Positions 7,057-13,012 of a DNA stretch of 15,194 nt are shown here, piece after piece. Made by a program: the position numbers and the translations under genes. The stretch comes from Coriobacteriaceae bacterium (GTDB taxonomy: Bacteria; Actinomycetota; Coriobacteriia; Anaerosomatales; SLCP01). Within the stretch, counting starts at the first letter, position 1. Each line of letters opens with the position of its first letter. The notes below the pieces were generated by a model that worked only from the letters and a program-made list of their open reading frames with translations, did no database searches and was not told the DNA's origin. The DNA lies in contig PWVH01000002.1 of the NCBI GenBank assembly GCA_003563465.1, positions 1-15,194 of the forward strand, written 5' to 3'.

Positions 7057-8007
7057 TCACATGATGACGAGGACTTTGCCTCGGGCGTGCCCCTCGCCGA
7101 CATATGCGAGAGCCTCGGGAGTCTCGCTCAGCCGGTACGTTCCGTCAATGACCGGCGTCACCTTCCCGGCCTCGATGAGATCCTTGAGAACGAGCAGGTC
7201 TTCGGCGTTCTGCGTCGCTATGAACGGGCGACCCTGCTGGCGTACGAAGACCGAAAGCAGGAACGCCATGATTACGTAACCCATACCGGCATGGCCGGTG
7301 TTGGGCAAGAGAGTTCCCCCGGGGGTGAGCGCGCGTCTGCAATCCGAGAACGAACGGTTCCCGACGTTGTCGAGGATGAGGTCGTAGCGCGGCCCGCTTC
7401 GCGTGAAGTCCTCTTGGGTGTAGTCAATGACGTGGTCTGCGCCGAGCGACCGCACCAGGTCCACGTTCCTCGTGCTGCAGACGCCGGTGACTTCCGCTCC
7501 AAGAGACTTCGCAATCTGCACGGCGAAGGTCCCGACGCCTCCCGAGGCTCCATTGATCAAGACCCTCTGCCCCGGCTGCACTTTCCCTGTGTCACGAAGA
7601 CCTTGGAGGGCCGTAAGTGCTGCAGTCGGAACGGCCGCAGCCTGCTCGAACGTGAGGTTTGTTGGCTTCATCGCGAACTTGTCTTCGGCTGCACACGCAT
7701 ATTCAGCAAGAGTAGCGCTACACGAGCCGAACACGTTGTCACCTGGGTGGAACCGCTTCACATTCTTGCCGACCTCGTCAACGTGTCCGGCGACGTCCCA
7801 TCCAAGAATGTGGTTCTTCGGCTTGGGAAACCCGACAGTGAATCGAATTGGCCACGGACTGCCCCTCATGGAGAAGTAGTCACCTGCGTTGAGGGCGGCT
7901 GAGTGAACACGTACCAGTACTTCGTGTTCCTTGACCACCGGCTTGTCAACCTCCTCGAGTTTGAGCACATCCGGTGAGCCGTACTCGTTCTGGACGATGG
8001 CTTTTAT
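7057..8007 (-). CDS. Zinc-free MDR oxidoreductase (quinone oxidoreductase / zeta-crystallin-like)
   Basis: About 316 residues; a medium-chain dehydrogenase/reductase expected to reduce quinones or enones with NADPH in the cytoplasm. Evidence: the GroES-like N-terminal domain (EVLVRVHSAALNAGDY, GWDVAG, FHPGDNVFG), the substrate block AAAVPTAALTALQGL, the nucleotide-binding motif INGASGGVGTFAVQIAKSLG and the C-terminal ARGKVLVIM. The zinc-ligand cysteines of alcohol dehydrogenases are absent. The protein clearly begins at KAIVQNEYGSPDVL, but the codon where ATG is expected is ATA (8005-8007), preceded by GGAG seven bases upstream. The only in-frame alternative near it is GTG at 8047-8049, inside the IS end and without a ribosome site. 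It is a cassette gene: the attC follows 26 bp after the stop, and the R' core interrupted by the IS lies about 36 bp before the start. Confidence 0.88.
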   Translation of the reverse strand: MKAIVQNEYGSPDVLKLEEVDKPVVKEHEVLVRVHSAALNAGDYFSMRGSPWPIRFTVGFPKPKNHILGWDVAGHVDEVGKNVKRFHPGDNVFGSCSATLAEYACAAEDKFAMKPTNLTFEQAAAVPTAALTALQGLRDTGKVQPGQRVLINGASGGVGTFAVQIAKSLGAEVTGVCSTRNVDLVRSLGADHVIDYTQEDFTRSGPRYDLILDNVGNRSFSDCRRALTPGGTLLPNTGHAGMGYVIMAFLLSVFVRQQGRPFIATQNAEDLLVLKDLIEAGKVTPVIDGTYRLSETPEALAYVGEGHARGKVLVIM

Positions 8008-8042
8008 AGCGTTGCTCCGATCCGGGCGATGTGAGGGCGGTT

Positions 8043-8565
8043 TAGTCACTATGAGATGGCCGGCCCAATCCGGTGTATACGTGGATCGTCCGCAAGGAAT
8101 GAGCCTTGCAGCGCCGACAAACGGAGAGACCGGCCATGTACGAGTGTACTCACATCGGACTCGACGTGCACAAAGACACGATCGCGGTGGCGGTGTTGCG
8201 CCCGAACACCACCGAGGTCGACGAGCGGGTGGCACCCAACACCCCTGAAGCGGTTCGCAAGCTGCTTCGCCGCCACGAGCCTGAGACTACCCGTCTTGCC
8301 TACAAGGCCGGACCGACCGGGTACGACACGCAGCGGCTCGTCGGCTCGCTGGGTTTCGAATGCGACGTGATTGCGCCCTCGCTCATCCCGCGCAGGAGCG
8401 GCTCCCGCGTCAAGACCGACCGCATCGACGCAAGGAACCTCGCACGCCTGCACCGCGCAGGCGAGCTTTCCTGCGTGCGTGTGCCCTCGAACGCAGAAGA
8501 AGCGGTGCGCGACCTGATCCGCGTGCGCGAAGAGGTCAAGTGCGACCGGAGGATCGCTCGTCAAC
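8043..8565 (+). mobile_element. Truncated IS1111-subgroup IS110 element (left end only)
   Basis: It matches the left end of the complete element at 10812: TAGTCAC (8043-8049), then the subterminal repeat TATGAGATGGCCGG (8050-8063), an 80-base leader and the transposase start. Similarity ends near 8560-8565, exactly where the attC R' core of site E begins; the remaining roughly 900 bp, including the 3' non-coding RNA region and right end, are gone. The left flank (minus strand ...TAAACCGCC) fits the second half of a GTTRRRY core, so this copy had also entered an attC. Confidence 0.85.
8136..8565 (+). pseudogene. Truncated IS110-family transposase
   Basis: The ATG at 8136 follows GGAGAG. The product begins MYECTHIGLDVHKDTIAVAV and matches the first 143 or so residues of the complete transposase, then reads into attC sequence and stops at 8621. 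The first DEDD aspartate (GLDVHKD) and TDRIDARN remain, but the catalytic glutamate is changed: AYKAGPTG here against AYEAGPSG in the complete copy. The Transposase_20 domain is absent. It cannot be functional. Confidence 0.85.
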
Positions 8566-8645
8566 GCTCTTGGGCGTCAGCCGCGAGCGAGCGGCCGCCA
8601 CTCAGCCTATCGCTTGCGTGAGTCGGCTGGAAGCGCGGGTTAGAA
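8559..8645 (-). other. attC recombination site E (87 bp), 3' end of the higBA cassette
   Basis: On the minus strand: R'' TTCTAAC (8639-8645), the arm CGCGCTTCCAGCCG and a partner arm CGGCTGACGCCC, ending in R' GTTGACG (8559-8565). It is strongly similar to attC D throughout (AGCCGCGAG, GAGTCGGCTGGAAGCGCGGG). The R' is fused to the truncated IS, so its last bases may belong to the IS. Confidence 0.8.
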
Positions 8646-8659
8646 CGGACCCCGAACGT

Positions 8660-8956
8660 CTACGCCGCCGACCAGGGCCGAATCTTCTCGAGCTCGTCAG
8701 CCAGTCGCTCGTGAGCCACTTCCGTGTCGTAGGCTGCCTGCGCACGAAGCCAGTAGCCGTCAGACAGGCCGAAGAAGCGACACAGGCGAAGGTCCGTGTC
8801 AGCGGTGATCGAGCGGCGTCCGGCCACAATCTCGCCGATACGCGTCGCCGGCACATCGATCTCCTTTGCCAGGCGGTACTGCGAGATGCCCATGGGCTTC
8901 AGGAACTCCTCCAGGAGCAGCTCGCCGGGTGTCACCGGTGCAAGCGTTGTAGCCAT
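8660..8956 (-). CDS. higA: HigA-family antitoxin (XRE helix-turn-helix)
   Basis: A 98-residue antitoxin that binds and neutralises HigB and represses its own promoter. The HigA hallmarks are all present: PGELLLEEFLKPMGISQY at the N-terminus, the helix-turn-helix ISQYRLAKEIDVPATRIGEI (about residues 24-43), VAGRRSITADTDLRLCRFFG and the end GYWLRAQAAYDTEVA. Three in-frame starts are close together (8965, 8962, 8956); the ATG at 8956 is preferred because AGGAGG (8965-8970) is eight bases ahead. The ribosome site overlaps the higB stop codon, so the two genes are translationally coupled. The stop is 15 bases before attC site E. Confidence 0.93.
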   Translation of the reverse strand: MATTLAPVTPGELLLEEFLKPMGISQYRLAKEIDVPATRIGEIVAGRRSITADTDLRLCRFFGLSDGYWLRAQAAYDTEVAHERLADELEKIRPWSAA

Positions 8957-8968
8957 GGTCATCACCTC

Positions 8969-9247
8969 CTAGTGGTAGTCCACGATCTCGACGTCTTCAG
9001 GTCCGGCTGCCGTCCATACGAAGCACACACGATACTGATCGTTGACGCGGATGCTGTGTTGTCCGGCCCTGTCTCCTTTGAGTGCCTCGAGCTTGTTGCC
9101 TGGTGGGACCCTCAAGTCGTCGAGCCTGCCTGCGATCTCAAGTTGCCGAAGCTTGCGTCTGGCCACGGACTCGAAGGCAACGAAGCGCTTCACGCGCTTG
9201 CCGCGGGCAAGAGCCTCTGTGTCTGAGTCACGGAACGAGAGGATCAT
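8969..9247 (-). CDS. higB: HigB-family toxin (RelE/ParE fold mRNA interferase)
   Basis: A 92-residue toxin expected to cleave mRNA on the ribosome when free of HigA. The sequence MILSFRDSDTEALARGKRVK, then ARRKLRQLEIAGRLDDLRVP, LEALKGDRAGQHSIRVNDQY and RVCFVW, ending DVEIVDYH, follows the HigB family from end to end, including the conserved LKGDR-G--SI-VN--YR block and the VDYH end. The frame is open further upstream, but the family start is MILSF at 9245-9247. No ribosome site precedes it; a promoter lies so close that the mRNA is probably leaderless. Toxin first, antitoxin second is the normal hig order. The pair forms one integron cassette. Confidence 0.92.
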   Translation of the reverse strand: MILSFRDSDTEALARGKRVKRFVAFESVARRKLRQLEIAGRLDDLRVPPGNKLEALKGDRAGQHSIRVNDQYRVCFVWTAAGPEDVEIVDYH

Positions 9248-9253
9248 GTGTGA

Positions 9254-9283
9254 ATAGTACCGCGCCGCGTATATACACGTCAA
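9254..9283 (-). promoter_or_regulatory. higBA promoter with palindromic spacer (likely HigA operator)
   Basis: Minus-strand -35 TTGACG (9278-9283), 18-bp spacer, -10 TACTAT (9254-9259), then six bases to the higB ATG. Transcription would start at or next to the A of ATG, giving a leaderless message, which fits the missing ribosome site. The spacer contains the palindrome GTATATAC (9269-9276), placed where an autorepressor would block RNA polymerase. The promoter is read from the sequence; operator identity is inferred. Confidence 0.6.
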
Positions 9284-9334
9284 GCGTTACTAGTAGACCG
9301 GGTACGAGCCGGATGACCGTTGTGGGGGGGGCTC

Positions 9335-9427
9335 GTTCAACGATTGTGTTTGCGCTTCAGCCGCGAGACGAGCGACTGCCTTCCCAGCCTAGCGCGTGCG
9401 TGAGTCGGCTGGAAGCGCGGGTTGGGC
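9335..9427 (-). other. attC recombination site D (93 bp), 3' end of the flavoprotein cassette
   Basis: On the minus strand: R'' GCCCAAC (9421-9427), the arm GCTTCCAGCCG, a central region, the partner arm CGGCTGAAGC, and a perfect R' GTTGAAC (9335-9341). The right-hand arm carries one extra C relative to its partner, the extrahelical base that sets minus-strand orientation. Confidence 0.9.
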
Positions 9428-9445
9428 ACGTCTGAGTGCAAGACC

Positions 9446-10069
9446 TTAGTGTGCGGTCTCCCGAGCGAGTGTGGCAGCGGCGTCATCGGTTGCGCTCAGC
9501 ACGTCCGGTCGCTTCGAGACCGCTCCCTTGTCGAACACGGTCAGGACCAGTACTTCGTCGACAACCTCGTAGCCCAATGCTTCCAGTGGCTTGCGCATCG
9601 CTTCGAGTGCGAATCCTGCGTCGTCGAGATCCGGCTGCTCTGCAACTGCGATCACAACCGCCTTGCGGTTCTGCCCGGAAAGCCGACTGCTCCAAGACCC
9701 CGGTCTTGGATACTCGAACTCGTAGAAGCAGTACAGACGATCGATGAACGCTTTGATCCAAGCGCTCACGTTGTAGTTGTGAACCGGGGAGATCAGGACA
9801 AGACCGCGAGCCTTGCGCACCGTTTCATATACGGGGGTCATTCCGTCGGTGAACCGGGAGCATTCGCCGTCATCTCGGCATGACTCGCAGCCCACGCAGG
9901 AGCTGTAGTCGAGTTCTCTTAGCCGCACGATTTCTGCGTCTAGCGACGTGCGCTCGATCTTCGCCGCGATACGCTCAGCGAGAAGATCGGAGTTCCCATC
10001 CTTTCGGGGACTCCCGCACACGACCAAGACTCGAGGACTAGTCACGTCTGTTCGGGACTCAGGACTCAT
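9446..10069 (-). CDS. NADPH-dependent FMN reductase-like flavoprotein with ISF-type cysteine cluster
   Basis: A 207-residue flavodoxin-fold protein of the NADPH-dependent FMN reductase / iron-sulfur flavoprotein group, likely an electron carrier or reductase in the cytoplasm. The FMN phosphate loop is GSPRKDGNS (residues 19-27). It is followed by CVGCESCRDDGEC with Cys58, Cys61, Cys64 and Cys70, a CX2CX2CX5C pattern like the 4Fe-4S site of iron-sulfur flavoproteins. ISPVHNYNVSAWIKAFIDRL is the conserved flavin/dimer block. ATG at 10067-10069 is preceded by AAGGGGAGGC. The stop lies 18 bases from attC D and the start is 23 bp from the R' core of attC C, so the gene fills its cassette. The physiological partner is unknown. 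Confidence 0.87.
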   Translation of the reverse strand: MSPESRTDVTSPRVLVVCGSPRKDGNSDLLAERIAAKIERTSLDAEIVRLRELDYSSCVGCESCRDDGECSRFTDGMTPVYETVRKARGLVLISPVHNYNVSAWIKAFIDRLYCFYEFEYPRPGSWSSRLSGQNRKAVVIAVAEQPDLDDAGFALEAMRKPLEALGYEVVDEVLVLTVFDKGAVSKRPDVLSATDDAAATLARETAH

Positions 10070-10091
10070 GGCCTCCCCTTCAGGGGACTGT

Positions 10092-10183
10092 GCCTAACGT
10101 TGGGCGCATAAGCTGCGCGCCACCAGCGTACCGCGCGAAGCGCCGACGCGCTCGTGCGCGTCAGCTTGATGCGCGTGTTAGCC
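10092..10183 (-). other. attC recombination site C (92 bp), 3' end of the unknown-protein cassette
   Basis: On the minus strand: R'' GGCTAAC (10177-10183), the arm GCGCATCAAGCTG, a GC-rich centre, the partner CAGCTTATGCGC, and a perfect R' GTTAGGC (10092-10098). The extra base is again in the right-hand arm. The stop codon of the cassette gene (10178-10180) is formed by the R'' core itself. Confidence 0.92.
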
Positions 10184-10792
10184 GGCAATCGCAATGATCC
10201 TGTCCGGCGGCACAAGCAGTCGTACTCGCTTCGCCTTGAAGCTCAATGCTCGCAATTCGTCTGCTACGTCTTCGATTGCCGCATCCTGGTTTGCTCGTAG
10301 TTCGGGCGGTAGAAACACAAGGTCGGCGACGATCACGAGCACGCAGTCCGAGTAGTCTGCGAGAGACTTCTTGACCGCAGCTGCCCTTATGTGCGGCTTG
10401 AGCTGCTCGACTTGGGTCGACGAATCACCGAACTGAGACGCATTGCCAAAGCCCCTCTCCACGAGAAGTTGGGCATCCGCGATGCTAGCCATTCCGTCAT
10501 GAGAAACGGTGATTTTGACACGCTCGACGAGTTCCCCGCTGAGGTTAAGGACGTTCGCGTCGTAGCCTTGATTGCCCTTCACTGGCTGAATCAGATAGTC
10601 ATCTGAGTACTCGAGATCGGCGAAGACGTTCAGTGGTAGCACCTCGTCGACGTAGCGCTTGTAGACGCCCTGTTTCAGAATGCCCTCGTCAGTCTCATCC
10701 TCGTCCGCGAGTGCCCACTCGGTCACTCGAGCGATGAACTCACGCAGTTCTGATGGTGTCCGCGGTTTACCGATCTCATCGCCGGTGAGCAC
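10178..10792 (-). CDS. Unknown cassette protein (204 residues)
   Basis: Starts with GTG at 10790-10792 behind AAGGGG six bases away; no plausible upstream start exists before the cassette boundary. The sequence opens with a helical segment (TPSELREFIARVTEWALADE), then YKRYVDEVLPLNVFADLEYS and VKGNQGYDANVLNLSGELVE running into RVKITVSHDG. The second half is alternating helix and hydrophobic strand (YSDCVLVIVADLVFLPPELR, AKRVRLLVPPDRIIAI). The spacing of GNQGYD and E-RVKIT faintly recalls nuclease cores in which an Asp and a Lys lie on neighbouring strands, but no exact PD-(D/E)xK motif is present. No membrane segment or signal peptide. The ORF is certain by position between cassette boundaries; the function is unknown. 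Confidence 0.8.
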   Translation of the reverse strand: MLTGDEIGKPRTPSELREFIARVTEWALADEDETDEGILKQGVYKRYVDEVLPLNVFADLEYSDDYLIQPVKGNQGYDANVLNLSGELVERVKITVSHDGMASIADAQLLVERGFGNASQFGDSSTQVEQLKPHIRAAAVKKSLADYSDCVLVIVADLVFLPPELRANQDAAIEDVADELRALSFKAKRVRLLVPPDRIIAIAG

Positions 10793-10818
10793 GGTGAACC
10801 CCTTGTCCGGCTAGTCAC

Positions 10819-10832
10819 TATGAGATGGCCGG
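10819..10832 (+). repeat. Left subterminal inverted repeat of the IS
   Basis: TATGAGATGGCCGG; its perfect reverse complement is at 12219-12232. The same 14 bases occur in the truncated copy at 8050-8063. Confidence 0.92.
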
Positions 10833-10904
10833 CCCGATCCGGTGTATACGTGGATCGTCCGCGAGGAATAGGCCCCGCGGCGCCGACAGACGGAGGGACC
10901 GGCC

Positions 10905-12002
10905 ATGAATGAGTGTACTCACATCGGGCTCGACGTGCACAAGGACACGATCGCGGTGGCGACACTGCGACCTGTCACCGGCGAGATCGACGAGCGGGTG
11001 GTGCCCAACACCCCTGAAGCGGTTCGCAAGCTGCTGCGCCGCCACGAGCCTGAGACCACCCGTCTTGCCTACGAGGCGGGGCCTTCAGGCTACGACACGC
11101 ACCGGCTCGTGAGCTCGCTCGGATTTCGCTGCGACATGATCGCGCCCTCGCTCATCCCGCGCAAGAGCGGCTCTCGCGTCAAGACCGACCGCATCGATGC
11201 CAGAAACCTCGCACGCCTCCACCGCGCAGGCGAGCTCACGAGCGTGCGGGTTCCCACCGCCGCGGAAGAAGCAGTGCGCGACCTCATCCGTGTGCGCGAA
11301 GAGGTCAAGTGCGACAGAAGGATCGCCCGGCAGCGCATCCGTTCGTTCCTGCTTCGCTACGGCAAGCGCTATCCGCACGGCCCCGACCGGTGGAGCCAGC
11401 GCTTCGAGGTCTGGGCGCGCTCGCTCACCTTCGACGAGGATCTCGCGACCGAGGCGTTCCGCAACCTGCTTTCCGCCTACTTCGTGCGCGACGCGCAACT
11501 TGCCGAGATGGGCAGGAGGATCGAAGAGCTCGCCGCGACCGAACCGTTCGCAGACAGCGTGGCGCGCTTGAGCGCGCTCCGAGGCATCGGCACGCTCTCT
11601 GCGATGACGATCCTTGCCGAGACGTGCGACTTCGCACGGTTCGGTGATGCCGGCAGCTACATGGGCTTCACGGGGCTGACACCTTCCGAGCACTCGAGCG
11701 GGGCCTCCCGTCACCAGGGCTCGATCACCAAGACCGGCAACCGGCACGTGAAACGCGTGCTTGTCGAGTCCGCCTGGGCATACCGGCACGCGCCTGCGGT
11801 GCGCGGCAAGCTGCGCGAGCGGCTCGAAGGACAAGCACCTGAAGTCGCCGCCTACTCGTGGAAGGCACAAGTGCGCCTGAACTCCACCTTCCGCAGGATA
11901 TCGGCGAGGAAAGGGGCGCACACCGCAGTCGTTGCGACCGCGCGAGAGCTTTCCGGGTTCGTCTGGGGGCTCATGACAGACAACCTCGGTCCTGCGCGGT
12001 AG
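10905..12002 (+). CDS. IS110-family (IS1111 subgroup) transposase/recombinase
   Basis: A 365-residue DEDD recombinase that moves the element through a circular form, guided by a bridge RNA in characterised relatives. The ATG at 10905 follows GGAGGG. The N-terminal DEDD domain shows Asp10 in GLDVHKDT, Glu57 in AYEAGPSGYD, and Asp95/Asp98 in KTDRIDARNLARL. The C-terminal Transposase_20 domain shows LSALRGIGTLSAMTI (near residue 225) and GFTGLTPSEHSSG, then SITKTGNRHVKRVL, which includes the conserved serine region near residues 262-266. The length is normal and no frameshift is seen, so it appears intact. It lies 86 bp inside the left end (leader 10819-10904) and 230 bp from the right end. Confidence 0.95.
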   Translation: MNECTHIGLDVHKDTIAVATLRPVTGEIDERVVPNTPEAVRKLLRRHEPETTRLAYEAGPSGYDTHRLVSSLGFRCDMIAPSLIPRKSGSRVKTDRIDARNLARLHRAGELTSVRVPTAAEEAVRDLIRVREEVKCDRRIARQRIRSFLLRYGKRYPHGPDRWSQRFEVWARSLTFDEDLATEAFRNLLSAYFVRDAQLAEMGRRIEELAATEPFADSVARLSALRGIGTLSAMTILAETCDFARFGDAGSYMGFTGLTPSEHSSGASRHQGSITKTGNRHVKRVLVESAWAYRHAPAVRGKLRERLEGQAPEVAAYSWKAQVRLNSTFRRISARKGAHTAVVATARELSGFVWGLMTDNLGPAR

Positions 12003-12009
12003 TCAGTCA

Positions 12010-12176
12010 TGCACGCGGGCGGGCGCCAGACTCCGGAGCGATCCTCGACATCGTTATGCGAGTCAGTGAAGCGCGCGCCTAGTGGGAGGCAGGCTCCGGT
12101 CCGACCGAGATGTGCGGTTCGAATCCGCGGATATCAGCATGGTCGAGCGCCGTACCCATGTGCCCGCCCGCTTGCA
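12010..12176 (+). ncRNA. Candidate bridge RNA of the IS1111-type element
   Basis: It lies in the 3' non-coding region, where IS1111-subgroup elements encode their bridge RNA. Its ends pair: 12010-12024 (TGCACGCGGGCGGGC) with 12162-12176 (GCCCGCCCGCTTGCA), 14 of 15 positions complementary. Inside, GACTC (12029-12033) pairs with GAGTC (12060-12064) around a loop carrying ACATCGTTA (12048-12056). That is the sequence at the R' end of attC A, and its first eight bases match the remaining half of the occupied attC B. Further on are the hairpin GCGG-TTCGAAT-CCGC (12114-12128) and a segment with GATATCAGCATGG (12130-12142), partly resembling the element's right end (CATATCAACG), a possible donor loop. 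Size is near that of known bridge RNAs. Transcription and function are inferred. Confidence 0.6.
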
Positions 12177-12218
12177 CGAACCCCAAGGTCAAGACCACCG
12201 TGAGCGATCGGGGATTGA

Positions 12219-12232
12219 CCGGCCATCTCATA
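12219..12232 (-). repeat. Right subterminal inverted repeat of the IS
   Basis: CCGGCCATCTCATA on the plus strand, the perfect reverse complement of 10819-10832. Confidence 0.92.
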
Positions 12233-12329
12233 TCAACGATGTAGCGCTTCACCAGCGGCGCGCGGCGAGCGCTTTCGACTCGAGTCTACCGTACGAGACG
12301 CGCCGTCTGCGTGGAAGCGCGTGTTAGGC
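12231..12329 (-). other. attC recombination site B (99 bp), R' core interrupted by the IS
   Basis: On the minus strand: R'' GCCTAAC (12323-12329), the arm GCGCTTCCACG, a centre with imperfect pairing, the partner arm TGAAGCGC, then TACATCGTTGATA, where only GTT (or GTTGA) belongs to the original R' and the rest is IS. The extra C is in the right-hand arm, as in the other sites. The pre-insertion core would read GTTAGCC or GTTGAGC, depending on the exact IS end. Confidence 0.88.
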
Positions 12330-12354
12330 GTGCCTGACGCCGCAACGATCGTTC

Positions 12355-12885
12355 CTACTCACGCCAGTACTCGGGCCGGTTCATCGCGACGGCGCACACG
12401 ACCCGGCCCTGCGTCTTGCCCAGAAGACCCGGGCGCAGCGGACGGACCATCCAGGCCTCGTCAGGAGAGATGGGGTACGGGGCCACTAGGCCATTGGGCG
12501 TCGCAGGCTCGAATCCATGAGAAGGGTAGTAGGAAGGGTGGCCGAGCACGAAGACGAGTCCGACGCCCCACTCAGCAAGGCGCTCAACGCCGTGCTCGAT
12601 GAGTCGCCCGCCGATGCCTGCGCGCTGGCAATCCGGTATGACGGCCAGCGGAGCGAGGATGCTTGTCGCGACATCATGCGAAGTATCCTCGAGCCTGGCC
12701 GCGGTGAACAGGACATGGCCCACCGCACGGCCGTCTTGCCTTGCAAGCAAGGACAGCAGCGGACGGGCGCTGGGATCATCCAGCAGGTCACGGACCAGTC
12801 CGGCTTCCTCTTCGCCCCCGAAAGCCAGCCGCTCGACGAGCAGTACATCCTCGAGGTCGGAGTCTGAGGCTTCGACAACCTGCAC
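12355..12885 (-). CDS. GNAT-family N-acetyltransferase (YhbS-like)
   Basis: A 176-residue acetyl-CoA-dependent acyltransferase. The acetyl-CoA pyrophosphate-binding motif QRAGIGGRLIEHG begins at residue 87, preceded by the strand SILAPLAVIPD. VLGHPSYYPSHGFEPA is the distinctive YhbS-group block (FVLG-P-YY--FGF). The N-terminus VVEASDSDLEDVLLVERLAF is the usual first strand and helix. It starts with GTG at 12883-12885, with a weak GGGGGA site six bases ahead; no better start lies before the cassette boundary, about 40 bp upstream. The stop is 26 bp from the R'' core of attC B. Acetyltransferases are common cassette cargo, sometimes drug-modifying, but nothing here identifies the substrate. Confidence 0.9.
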   Translation of the reverse strand: MQVVEASDSDLEDVLLVERLAFGGEEEAGLVRDLLDDPSARPLLSLLARQDGRAVGHVLFTAARLEDTSHDVATSILAPLAVIPDCQRAGIGGRLIEHGVERLAEWGVGLVFVLGHPSYYPSHGFEPATPNGLVAPYPISPDEAWMVRPLRPGLLGKTQGRVVCAVAMNRPEYWRE

Positions 12886-12923
12886 GAACCGTCCCCCATC
12901 CGATTCAAAGTGGGCTCGGCCAC

Positions 12924-13012
12924 GCCTAACGATGTGGCGCTTCAGCTGCGCGCCAACTACTTCTCAGTCTAGCCGACGGCTCCTGCGCGTCAGCTGGAAG
13001 CGCGGGTTAGAC
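12924..13012 (-). other. attC recombination site A (89 bp), intI-proximal cassette
   Basis: On the minus strand: R'' GTCTAAC (13006-13012), the arm GCGCTTCCAGCTG, a central region, the partner CAGCTGAAGCGC, the spacer CACATC, and a perfect R' GTTAGGC (12924-12930). One extra C in the right-hand arm gives the orientation. It contains the unoccupied 9-base ACATCGTTA match to the IS loop. Confidence 0.93.

Larger units (their letters stand above)
10812..12234 (+). mobile_element. Complete IS1111-subgroup IS110-family insertion sequence inserted in an attC
   Basis: About 1.42 kb. It has 14-bp perfect subterminal inverted repeats (10819-10832 and 12219-12232), with about 7 bases outside the left one and 2-3 outside the right one, the asymmetry known for IS1111-type elements. 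It holds one transposase gene and a 230-bp 3' non-coding segment. The right end abuts AACGATGTAGCGC of attC B, splitting its R' core; the left flank (minus strand AGCC) supplies the other half. No target duplication is apparent. It is oriented against the cassette reading direction. Exact ends are uncertain by one to three bases. Confidence 0.9.

Noticed and set aside
12113..12129. T-arm-like TGCGG-TTCGAAT-CCGCG suggesting a tRNA
   Set aside because: No matching acceptor stem, D-arm or anticodon arm lies upstream; it fits better as a hairpin inside the candidate bridge RNA.
12517..12867. Plus-strand open frame opposite the acetyltransferase
   Set aside because: No recognisable protein features; it is the high-GC antisense of a clear GNAT gene.
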